Assembly (NCBI GenBank): GCA_041627895.1
Contig: JBFKQC010000090.1
Location: 1 to 13,521, forward strand
DNA: 13,521 bases
Direction: 5' to 3'
Source of the DNA: JBFKQC01 sp041627895
GTDB taxonomy: Bacteria; Pseudomonadota; Alphaproteobacteria; Rhodobacterales; Rhodobacteraceae
A model generated the notes under the pieces. The model searched no databases, was not told where the DNA came from, and was given only the letters and a program-made list of their open reading frames with translations. The stretch's first letter is position 1, and each line of letters begins with the position of its first letter. The translations under genes and the position numbers were made by a program. Positions 7,678-13,521 of this stretch are shown piece by piece.

Positions 7678-8703
7678 ATGAGCAGCACCAACCCGATGCA
7701 GGGCGGACCCTCCGCGCCGCAGGACGCGCCGAAAGCCGCGCGCCGGTATCGCGATATCGCGATCCTCGGTGGCCTCTTCGCGCTGGTGATCGCCGGGCTC
7801 GTCAGCCTCGCCGCGGCGACCGGCTGGGAAGAGACCATGGCGCAGATCGCCCGGCTGAGCTGGGTCGAGGTCGCCGCGCTCCTGGCGCTCAGCCTGGTCA
7901 ATTACGGCTTCCGCGGATTGCGCTGGCACCTCTTCGCCCGCCGGCTCGGCCTGCCCACGGGGCTGGCGCAGGATCTGCGCCACTTCCTCGGCGGTTTCGC
8001 GATGAGCGTGACCCCGGGCCGGGTGGGCGAACTGGTGCGGATGCGCTGGCTCCGGCGCGAGACCGGCTGGAGCTTCGAGCGCACCGCGCCGCTGGTGCTG
8101 GTCGACCGCGCCTCGGACCTGGTGGCGATGGCCCTGATCCTCGCCGTCGCCGTCACCATGTCGGCCGCCGGCATCGCCGGCGCCGCGCCGGTGGTGCTGT
8201 TGTCGCTGATCGCGGCCTATGTCGCGACGCGGCCGCGGCTGTTGTCGGGTCTCGCCACCCAGACGTTCCGCGCGGTCAGCATCTGGCCGCGGCTCTTCGC
8301 CCGCATCCGGTCCGCGGCGCGTTCGCTGGCGCGGTTCTCCAATCCCTGGATCATGACCGGCGCGTCGCTGGTCGGCGTCGTGGGCTGGCTGGCCGAGGGC
8401 TATGCCTTCTACCTGCTGCTGGTCTGGCTCGGCGCCGATGTCGGGTTCTGGACCGCCGTGGCGATCTTCGTCTTCTCCACGCTGGCCGGCGGCCTGACCG
8501 GCGCCCCCGGCGGCGTCGGCGGGGCCGAGGCGGCGATGATCGGGCTTTTGATGCTGGAACACGTGCCGCTGGAAACGTCGCTGCCCGCGACGCTGATCAT
8601 CCGCGTCACCACGCTGTGGTTCGCCATCGCGATCGGCCTTGCCGTGTTCCCGTTCGCCGAGCGGATCAGCAGAAGGACGAAAGATGCGCTGGAAAGAGGC
8701 TGA
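7678..8703 (+). CDS. Multi-pass membrane protein, UPF0104/LPG-synthase-TM (flippase-like) family
   Basis: This integral inner-membrane protein of 341 residues has about eight hydrophobic segments (about 27-47, 62-78, 103-115, 138-160, 168-182, 228-250, 255-275, 303-325). It matches the family named after the membrane domain of lysylphosphatidylglycerol synthase. The conserved SVTPGRVGELVRM (residues 110-122), DRASD (143-147) and GAPGGVGGAEAAM (275-287) are its hallmark motifs. The catalytic aminoacyl domain of MprF is absent, so lysyl transfer is not expected. Stand-alone members are suspected lipid or lipid-linked-sugar transporters. Starts at 7672 and 7678 are both possible; 7678 is preferred because GGA (7669-7671) is six bases before it. 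The end overlaps the DprE1-like gene by 20 bases, and this tight coupling suggests it acts on the polyprenyl-pentose product of that pathway. The transport role is inference. Confidence 0.88.
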   Translation: MSSTNPMQGGPSAPQDAPKAARRYRDIAILGGLFALVIAGLVSLAAATGWEETMAQIARLSWVEVAALLALSLVNYGFRGLRWHLFARRLGLPTGLAQDLRHFLGGFAMSVTPGRVGELVRMRWLRRETGWSFERTAPLVLVDRASDLVAMALILAVAVTMSAAGIAGAAPVVLLSLIAAYVATRPRLLSGLATQTFRAVSIWPRLFARIRSAARSLARFSNPWIMTGASLVGVVGWLAEGYAFYLLLVWLGADVGFWTAVAIFVFSTLAGGLTGAPGGVGGAEAAMIGLLMLEHVPLETSLPATLIIRVTTLWFAIAIGLAVFPFAERISRRTKDALERG

Positions 8704-9997
8704 CTATTCCGGCTGGGGCCGCGCGCTGCGCGCGCATGGCCGGCTTGCCCGTCCCGAGCGGCAGGCGTCGCTTGCCGCCCTGCTCGCGGACGAACCCGCC
8801 CCCGCGATCGGCAACCGCCGGTCCTACGGCGACGCCTGCCTGAACGGCGCCGGCGCGGCCGTCGACATGACGCGGCTTGACAAGTTCCTGGACTTCGACG
8901 CGGAAACCGGCGTTCTGACCGTCGAGGCCGGGCTGAGCGTCGGGGAAATCGCGCGGATCATGGCGCCGCGCGGCTGGCTGCCCGCGGTGATGCCGGGCAC
9001 CGGGTTCGCCACGGTCGGCGGCGCGATCGCCAACGACGTGCACGGCAAGAACCACCACAATGCCGGCTCGTTCGGCCAGCACGTCCTGGGCGTGACGCTG
9101 ATCAACGCCCGCGGACGGCAGGAGGTCACGCCCGGGGACGCGCCGGAACTGTTCCGCGCGACGATGGGCGGGCTGGGCCAGACCGGCACGATTGCCACCG
9201 CGACGCTGCAACTCAAGCGCTGCAAGGGCGACATCGTCACCGTGACCGAGCGCCGCGCGGCCAACCTCGACGCGTTCCTGCCGCTCATGGACGGCTCGGA
9301 CGCAACCTATAGCGTGGGCTGGATCGACGCCACCGCGACCGGCGACGCGCTGGGCCGCGGCATCCTGGAAGAGGCCGAAACCGGCGCCGGGCTGGTGCCA
9401 CCGCCGAAGCGCTCGAAGAAGGTGCCGTTTGACGCGCCGTCCTTCGCGCTGTCGGCGCCGGCCGTGCGGCTGTTCAACGCCGCCTATTTCCGCCGGGTGC
9501 CCGCGCGCGGGCGCAGCGTGGTCAAGCCGATCGGCGAGTTCTTCTTTCCGCTCGACCGGATCCACGACTGGAACCGGCTTTACGGCAAGCGCGGCTTCCA
9601 CCAGTTCCAGTGCGTCGTGCCGCTGGCCGAGGCGGCGGCGCTGAAAGACATGCTGACCCGGATTTCCGCCGCCGGGCTGGCCTCGCCGCTGGCGGTTCTC
9701 AAGCGGATGGGACCCGGGCGCGCGGGGTACATAAGCTTTCCGATGGAGGGCTACACGCTCGCCGTCGACTTCCGCAACCAGGACGGCGCGGGCGCGCTGA
9801 TCGCGGCGCTCGAGGACATCACCGCCGCGGCCGGCGGGCGCATTTATCTGGCCAAGGACGCGCTGGCGTCGGGCGAGCGGGTGCGCGCGATGTATCCCGA
9901 GCGCGCCGCCTGGGCCGAGGTGGCCGCGGCCTGCGACCCCGGGGGCGCGCTGGCGACCGACCTCGTGCGGCGGCTCGGATTGAGGGAGACGGCATGA
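8684..9997 (+). CDS. DprE1-like FAD-dependent decaprenylphosphoryl-ribose 2'-oxidase
   Basis: FAD-dependent oxidase/dehydrogenase of the VAO type, closest in motifs to DprE1, which oxidises the 2'-OH of polyprenyl-phosphoryl-ribose as the first half of epimerisation to arabinose. It has 437 residues against about 460 in mycobacteria. The FAD domain has IGNRRSYGDACLNGAG (residues 42-57), PGTGFATVGGAIANDVHGKN (104-123) and HHNAGSFGQHV. The substrate domain has GEFFFPLDRIHDWNRLYG and, near the end, RIYLAKDALASGE with Lys391 where DprE1 has its essential Lys418. The position of DprE1 Cys387, the benzothiazinone target, reads Ala360 in TLAVDF. ATG 8684 is chosen because AGAAGGA (8671-8677) is six bases upstream and the conserved part begins soon after. 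It overlaps the flippase-like gene by 20 bases and the next gene by four (ATGA), so it works in a coupled operon with the DprE2-like reductase. Confidence 0.88.
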   Translation: MRWKEADYSGWGRALRAHGRLARPERQASLAALLADEPAPAIGNRRSYGDACLNGAGAAVDMTRLDKFLDFDAETGVLTVEAGLSVGEIARIMAPRGWLPAVMPGTGFATVGGAIANDVHGKNHHNAGSFGQHVLGVTLINARGRQEVTPGDAPELFRATMGGLGQTGTIATATLQLKRCKGDIVTVTERRAANLDAFLPLMDGSDATYSVGWIDATATGDALGRGILEEAETGAGLVPPPKRSKKVPFDAPSFALSAPAVRLFNAAYFRRVPARGRSVVKPIGEFFFPLDRIHDWNRLYGKRGFHQFQCVVPLAEAAALKDMLTRISAAGLASPLAVLKRMGPGRAGYISFPMEGYTLAVDFRNQDGAGALIAALEDITAAAGGRIYLAKDALASGERVRAMYPERAAWAEVAAACDPGGALATDLVRRLGLRETA

Positions 9998-10731
9998 GCG
10001 AAACCTGGATCATCCTCGGCGCGACATCGACCATGGCGCGGGTCTTCGCCCGCGCGGCGGCGGCCGACGGGCACGGATTGCTGCTGGCGGGCCGCGACAT
10101 GGCCGAACTGGAGGCGCTGGCGACCGATTGCCGCCTGCGCGGCGCGCGGCTGGCCGAGGCGGTGGCCTTCGACGCGCGCAAGCCCAAGGGCTTCGCCGCG
10201 ATCGTCAGGCGCGCCGAGGCCGAGGACGGCGCGATCTCGGCGGCGGTCTTCGTCGGCTCGATGCCCGAGCAATCGGCGATCGAAGCCGATCCGGCGCTGG
10301 TCGACGGCACCGTGACCGACAGCTTCACCGGCCCGGCGCGGTTCCTGACCATGCTGGCCCCGGTGATGGAAGCCCGCGGCAGCGGCACCGTGGTGGGCGT
10401 CAGTTCCGTCGCGGGCGACCGTGGGCGGATCGGCAACTACGTCTACGGCGCGGCCAAGGCGGGGTTCACGACCTACCTTTCGGGGCTGCGCAACCGGCTG
10501 GGCCGCAAGGGCGTGCACGTGGTCACGGTCAAGCCAGGCCCGGTGGACACCGCGATGACCTGGGGAATGGAAGGGCTGCCGTTCATGACCACGCCCGAGG
10601 CCGTGGTGCGCGACATCCGCCGCGCGGTGAAACGGCGGAACAACGTGATCTACACCGCGCGGATCTGGTGGCTGATCATGCTGGTGATCCGGTCGATCCC
10701 CGAACCGCTGTTCAAGAAGATGTCGATCTGA
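9994..10731 (+). CDS. DprE2-like short-chain dehydrogenase/reductase
   Basis: NAD(P)H-dependent SDR, probable partner of the upstream oxidase, reducing the 2'-keto intermediate to polyprenyl-phosphoryl-arabinose as DprE2 does. It has 245 residues. The cofactor motif is ILGATSTMARVFA (residues 7-19), in which the last glycine of the usual GxxxGxG is Ala15. The catalytic set is Ser138 in GVSSVAGDRG, Tyr151 and Lys155 in NYVYGAAKAG; VKPGPVDTAMTWG (about 180-192) is the usual post-catalytic loop. The C-terminus (IWWLIMLVIRSIPEPLFKK) is hydrophobic then basic and may attach the enzyme to the membrane, fitting a lipid-linked substrate. ATG 9994 lies in the ATGA overlap with the oxidase stop and has GAGGGAGA (9982-9989) just upstream. 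As an SDR its substrate could differ; the operon context carries the assignment. Confidence 0.85.
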   Translation: MSETWIILGATSTMARVFARAAAADGHGLLLAGRDMAELEALATDCRLRGARLAEAVAFDARKPKGFAAIVRRAEAEDGAISAAVFVGSMPEQSAIEADPALVDGTVTDSFTGPARFLTMLAPVMEARGSGTVVGVSSVAGDRGRIGNYVYGAAKAGFTTYLSGLRNRLGRKGVHVVTVKPGPVDTAMTWGMEGLPFMTTPEAVVRDIRRAVKRRNNVIYTARIWWLIMLVIRSIPEPLFKKMSI

Positions 10732-10756
10732 GGCACGCAAGGCCCGGCGAATGCCC

Positions 10757-10782
10757 GCGCCGGCAAGCCGCTGCCGCGGCGC
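10757..10782. terminator. Stem-loop between convergent genes, possible shared terminator
   Basis: GCGCC (10757-10761) pairs with GGCGC (10778-10782), and inside it GGCA (10762-10765) pairs with TGCC (10772-10775), with loop AGCCGC and a two-base bulge (10776-10777). It lies in the 72-base gap between the ends of the DprE2-like and HAD-UbiA genes, where a bidirectional terminator is expected. No T-run follows on either strand, so function is uncertain. Confidence 0.35.
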
Positions 10783-10803
10783 AACCGCCGCCCGCCGCCC
10801 CGG

Positions 10804-12237
10804 TCAGCCGAACCACTGCTGCCACAGCCCCGCGGCGTAGAACATGATCGCCAGCATGATCATGATCAGCCCCAGCCCGTGCCGGTCGCGCATCGCAAAG
10901 ACGATCGGGTCGTAATCCTGCCGGCCCTTGTAGCCCAGCCAGACCATCCGCCAGAGCCACAGCGCCAGCGGCACCGCCGAGACCCAAAGCAGCCAGCGCG
11001 TCGGGTAAAGCTCGATCGCGTGTTCGCTGAACGAATAGAGCACGAAGACAAAGACCGACGACACCGCGCCCAGGACAGCCACGTTCAGCAGATCGCTGCG
11101 ATCCGCGCGCCCATAGCCGCGGCCGGGCAGCGGCTCGTCGTTCTCCGCCAGCGTCACCTCGGTCAGCCGCTTGACGCAGCCGAGGCAAAGAAAGGTCGGG
11201 AAGATGAAGACCAGCAGATAGCCCGAGACGTAGACGTCGACGGCCATCGCCCCGCCGATCACCCTGAACGTGTAAAGCGCCGCCAGCGTGGCGATGTCGA
11301 TCCAGCGCAGGCGCTTGAGTTTCAGCGAATAGGCCAGCGAGGTCGCCATGTAGACCGCCACGACGGCGACGAAGGCCCAGCCCAGCACCGCGCCGATCCC
11401 CAGCGCCGCCAGCATCAGCCCCGCGCAGGCCGCCATGCCCACCTTGATCGGCACCGCGCCGCTGGCGAAGGGGCGGCGATGCTTGGTGGCGTGCAGCCGG
11501 TCGGCCTCGAGGTCCAGAAGATCGTTGACGATGTAGATCGACGAGGCCGCCGCCGAGAAGGCGGCGATCCCCAGCAGCACCATCAGGAACGACCCCAGCC
11601 CGAAGCTGTGCGACGCGATCAGCGGCACCAGCAGCAGCGCGTTCTTGACCCATTGGTGCGGCCTGAGCGCGCGCGCAAGGTCGCGCTTGCGCCAGCGCCC
11701 GGGCAGTTCGGTCACGGCCTTGCCGCCCTCTTTCAGCGCGCGCGCCTCGCCCGGCAGGTCGCCGACGATCACCGCGCCGTCGGCCCGGTCCCAGACGGCG
11801 CGGTCGACGGGCTCGTTGCCGGCATAATCGAAACCGTTCTCGCCGAACGACCCGACCAGGGCCTCGGCCTTGGCGGCGCCCTTCAGGTTGCGGTCCGTCG
11901 TCGAGGCGAAGACCCGCCGCGAAAGCCCGTGGTGCTGCGCCAGCGCCGCGACCAGCGGCGTGTCCGAGGCCGAGGCGAGGATCACCTCGCGGCCCTCGGC
12001 CTGCGCGGCGCGGGCGTAATCCGCGACCGCCGCGTTGACCGGCAGCAGGTCGGTGCGCAGCCCGGCGATCCCGGCTAGTTCGCGCTTCAGCACCTGGCGG
12101 GTGCGGAAATGCGCGGCACAGGCGCGCAGCACCGCCAGCGGGTCCTTGCCGAGCCCGGCCCAGAAGCATTCGAACAGCATGTCCGTGCGCAGGAACGTTC
12201 CGTCGACGTCCAGCACCAGCGGTTTCGGATCAGCCAT
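10804..12237 (-). CDS. HAD phosphatase-UbiA prenyltransferase fusion (polyprenyl-phosphate phosphoribosyltransferase-like)
   Basis: This 477-residue two-domain protein has an N-terminal HAD hydrolase domain (about 5-175): nucleophile motif LVLDVDGTFLRTD (Asp10, Asp12), Ser89 in ILASASD, Lys123 in NLKGAAKAEAL, and YAGNEPVD (Asn141, Asp145) as the last acidic motif. From about 192 a UbiA-type membrane domain begins with RPHQWVKNALLLVPL and has the Mg-diphosphate motif NDLLDLEADR (Asn238, Asp239, Asp242, Asp246), then TKHRRPFASG and YSLKLKRLRWIDIATLA (Asp314), and about eight membrane segments. The UbiA motifs resemble mycobacterial Rv3806c, which transfers 5-phosphoribose from PRPP to decaprenyl phosphate. 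The fused HAD domain could remove the 5'-phosphate from that product (inference). ATG 12237 is chosen: it overlaps the upstream stop by eight bases (ATGGCTGA) and gives a clean start; TTG 12255 is the alternative. It converges on the DprE1/DprE2-like operon. Confidence 0.88.
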   Translation of the reverse strand: MADPKPLVLDVDGTFLRTDMLFECFWAGLGKDPLAVLRACAAHFRTRQVLKRELAGIAGLRTDLLPVNAAVADYARAAQAEGREVILASASDTPLVAALAQHHGLSRRVFASTTDRNLKGAAKAEALVGSFGENGFDYAGNEPVDRAVWDRADGAVIVGDLPGEARALKEGGKAVTELPGRWRKRDLARALRPHQWVKNALLLVPLIASHSFGLGSFLMVLLGIAAFSAAASSIYIVNDLLDLEADRLHATKHRRPFASGAVPIKVGMAACAGLMLAALGIGAVLGWAFVAVVAVYMATSLAYSLKLKRLRWIDIATLAALYTFRVIGGAMAVDVYVSGYLLVFIFPTFLCLGCVKRLTEVTLAENDEPLPGRGYGRADRSDLLNVAVLGAVSSVFVFVLYSFSEHAIELYPTRWLLWVSAVPLALWLWRMVWLGYKGRQDYDPIVFAMRDRHGLGLIMIMLAIMFYAAGLWQQWFG

Positions 12238-13042
12238 CGCCCGCGTACCCCGCAAGCGAAAAGGCGCAGCCGTCGGTGATCAGTTCCGGCGGGGTCAGGC
12301 ACATCCCGCGCGCCACGCGCCAGGCCGCCAGCACCCGTGGCACATAGGCGCGGGTCTCGGCATAGGGCGGCACGCCGCCGTGGCTGGTCACGGCGTTCTC
12401 GCCGGCGTTGTAGCCCGCCAGCACCAGGATCGGGTCGCGCCCGAAATTGCCCATCAGCCAGTCCAGGTACGCGACTCCGCCCCTGATGTTCTGCCCCGGA
12501 TCGGTCAGGTCCTGCACGCCGAAGCGTTCCGCGGTGTCCGGCATCAGCTGCATCAGCCCGTGCGCGCCGGCATGGCTGATCGCGTCCTTGCGCCCCGACG
12601 ATTCGGCGCTGATCACGGCCAGCACCAGCGCGGGCGAAACCTGGGTGCCGATCGTGGCCGACAGGATCTCGGTGCCATAGTCGGCCAGGATCGACTGCAG
12701 CGCCTGCACCCGCGGTTCCGGCACGCCGGGGCCGCCGTCGATCATGCGCACCGCCTCGGCCAGGCGTCCGGGCCCGGTGGCGGCCATCTCGGGCGAGACC
12801 GCCTCCCAGAACCAGGCATAGGGATCGCTGTCCCGGGGTGCCTCGGCGGCCGCGGGCTCGTCCGCGGGCCGCGGCGCCCGGGGCACGATCTGCACGGTGA
12901 TGCGCTTGCCGGCACCCGGCGCAGGCACCTTGACGCGCTTGAAGGTGAAATCGGCGAAGGGCTCCGGGCCGTCCGCACGCCCGATCCCGGCCGCGCCCAG
13001 TACCGCGGCGGCCGCGAGACCCATGATGAAGGACCGCGCCAT
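12230..13042 (-). CDS. Secreted lytic transglycosylase (SLT domain)
   Basis: Periplasmic murein lytic transglycosylase that cleaves the MurNAc-GlcNAc bond with formation of 1,6-anhydro-MurNAc. The 270-residue product starts with a signal peptide (MARSFIMGLAAAAVLGAAG, likely cleaved after GRA near residue 23). It then has a proline/alanine-rich linker (about 35-72) and a C-terminal SLT domain. The catalytic glutamate is Glu147 in ISAESSG, followed by AHGLMQLMPDTAERFGV (160-176), the NIRGGVAYLDWLM block and LAGYNAGENAV. Two late cysteines (248, 259) may pair. ATG 13042 is preferred because GCAGG lies seven bases upstream and the signal peptide is compact; ATG 13078 would add 12 residues and is also open. 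The stop overlaps the HAD-UbiA start by eight bases, so the two genes are one transcription unit. Confidence 0.92.
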   Translation of the reverse strand: MARSFIMGLAAAAVLGAAGIGRADGPEPFADFTFKRVKVPAPGAGKRITVQIVPRAPRPADEPAAAEAPRDSDPYAWFWEAVSPEMAATGPGRLAEAVRMIDGGPGVPEPRVQALQSILADYGTEILSATIGTQVSPALVLAVISAESSGRKDAISHAGAHGLMQLMPDTAERFGVQDLTDPGQNIRGGVAYLDWLMGNFGRDPILVLAGYNAGENAVTSHGGVPPYAETRAYVPRVLAAWRVARGMCLTPPELITDGCAFSLAGYAGDG

Positions 13043-13389
13043 GCGCACGCCTGCCCTGCTCTTTCCTGCCTTTTCCATCTCTTCGCAAACTCGCGGACGT
13101 TTGGCTAGGCAAAGCCGGGGGAGCGGCCCGGATTTCCTGCCGAAAATGTGACAAATTAACCAGTTCCGCCCGGGCGGATCGGCGGGAAGCAGCTGATTTC
13201 ACAGGCTTTCCGCCCACCCCGCACTGCGCCGCGCCAAATCGGGCCCGACACGAAAATTGTACGACCACGGTCAAAATCTCGCCCTATTGGAACGGCCTAC
13301 TGAGCGCATGCCGAGACGGGCAAAGGGAGCGAATTCCCCGCGCTTGTGGAGGTAAACCAAAGCAAGCGTGAGAGCTAACGGAGAGAGAA
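13043..13389. other. Divergent intergenic region between transglycosylase and pilin genes
   Basis: This 347-base stretch carries no convincing gene. It must hold the promoters of both divergent units, and it is AT-richer in patches (13141-13160, 13251-13280). Visible items are a perfect 12-base palindrome CCGCCCGGGCGG (13166-13177), a small hairpin GGCT-AGGCAA-AGCC (13103-13116), and TTGTCA on the - strand near 13147-13152 without a good -10. No -35/-10 pair met a reasonable standard on either strand. A purine-rich leader with GGAGG (13348-13352) and GGAG (13380-13383) precedes the pilin start. Confidence 0.6.
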
Positions 13390-13521
13390 ATGAAACTGTT
13401 CAACCTGATCAACCACTTCGCCCGCGACGAAGACGGCGCCGTGACCGTCGACTGGGTCGTGCTGACCGCCGCGATCGTCGGCCTCGGCATCGCCGTGCTG
13501 ACCACGGTCGGCGGCGCGACC
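13390..13521 (+). CDS. Flp/Fap-type pilin subunit, 3'-truncated by the window edge
   Basis: The first 44 codons of a small type IVb (Flp, tight-adherence) pilin precursor. The short basic-acidic leader MKLFNLINHFARDEDG ends in the Gly16 that prepilin peptidase would cut after; the mature protein would begin AVTVDWVVLTAAIVGLGIAV, a hydrophobic helix typical of Flp pilins. The residue at +5 of the mature protein is Asp rather than the classical Glu. I believe this variant is common in Rhodobacterales pilins, but it is worth noting. GGAG (13380-13383), six bases before ATG 13390, supports the start. The usual tad/cpa genes would be expected downstream, outside the window, or elsewhere. The gene is probably complete in the genome, since Flp pilins have only about 55-75 residues. 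Confidence 0.85.
   Translation, partial: MKLFNLINHFARDEDGAVTVDWVVLTAAIVGLGIAVLTTVGGAT

Noticed and set aside
6889..8562. A 557-codon open frame on the - strand across scoB, the acetyltransferase gene, the terminator and the membrane protein gene
   Set aside because: It runs through a clear intrinsic terminator and three well-supported + strand genes, and its product is Arg/Gln/Gly-rich without recognisable domains.
10879..12078. A 399-codon + strand frame opposite the HAD-UbiA gene
   Set aside because: Shadow of the - strand gene. The product is His/Arg/Gln/Asp repeats of low complexity, with no start signal.
13166..13177. CCGCCCGGGCGG palindrome as a regulator operator
   Set aside because: A GC-only palindrome of this length is frequent in such DNA, and no second copy or promoter overlap supports it. 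It is mentioned in the intergenic entry only.
13308..13355. A 15-codon ORF (ATG to TAA) upstream of the pilin gene, a possible leader peptide
   Set aside because: It has no ribosome site and no attenuator-like hairpins after it; an ORF this short is expected by chance.

Overview
The window is dense, GC-rich (about two thirds G+C by eye) chromosomal DNA. The protein sequences look like an alphaproteobacterium of the Rhodobacterales (Roseobacter/Paracoccus-like): TldD, DprA, TopA, split ScoA/ScoB CoA-transferase subunits, an alphaproteobacterial Flp-type pilin and a HAD-UbiA fusion. This assignment rests on protein style and gene content, not on a marker-gene search. No tRNA, rRNA, CRISPR array, insertion sequence or phage gene was seen.

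Layout. (1) 1-5153, housekeeping genes on the + strand: the 3' part of tldD (metalloprotease), dprA (ssDNA/RecA loader) and topA (DNA topoisomerase I), the last with a good promoter in front. (2) 5194-7556, metabolic genes on the + strand: a small VOC-fold protein, then scoA, an unrecognised 76-residue ORF, scoB and a small GNAT-type acetyltransferase. The last four are overlapping or nearly so and end at the clearest intrinsic terminator of the window (7587-7608). (3) 7678-10731, a tight three-gene + strand operon: a UPF0104/LPG-synthase-TM-type membrane protein, a DprE1-like FAD oxidase and a DprE2-like short-chain reductase. (4) 12237-10804 on the - strand, converging on it: a HAD phosphatase-UbiA prenyltransferase fusion resembling decaprenyl-phosphate phosphoribosyltransferase. 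Its start codon overlaps the stop of an upstream lytic transglycosylase gene (13042-12230). (5) After a 347-base divergent intergenic region comes the start of a Flp-type pilin gene, cut by the window edge.

How the genes fit together. Regions 3 and 4 together carry counterparts of the mycobacterial steps that make polyprenyl-phospho-arabinose: attachment of phosphoribose to a polyprenyl phosphate (UbiA domain), possibly dephosphorylation (fused HAD domain), C2' oxidation (DprE1-like) and keto reduction (DprE2-like), plus a candidate lipid-linked-sugar transporter. Finding this set in a Rhodobacterales-type genome, beside a periplasmic lytic transglycosylase, suggests an undescribed pentose-modified envelope glycan. 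No arabinosyltransferase or acceptor is visible here. The second notable point is the 76-residue ORF between scoA and scoB. It has clearly lower GC (126 of 231 bases) and near-identical 11-base sequences at its own start and at the scoB start, as if a segment had been inserted between the two subunit genes.
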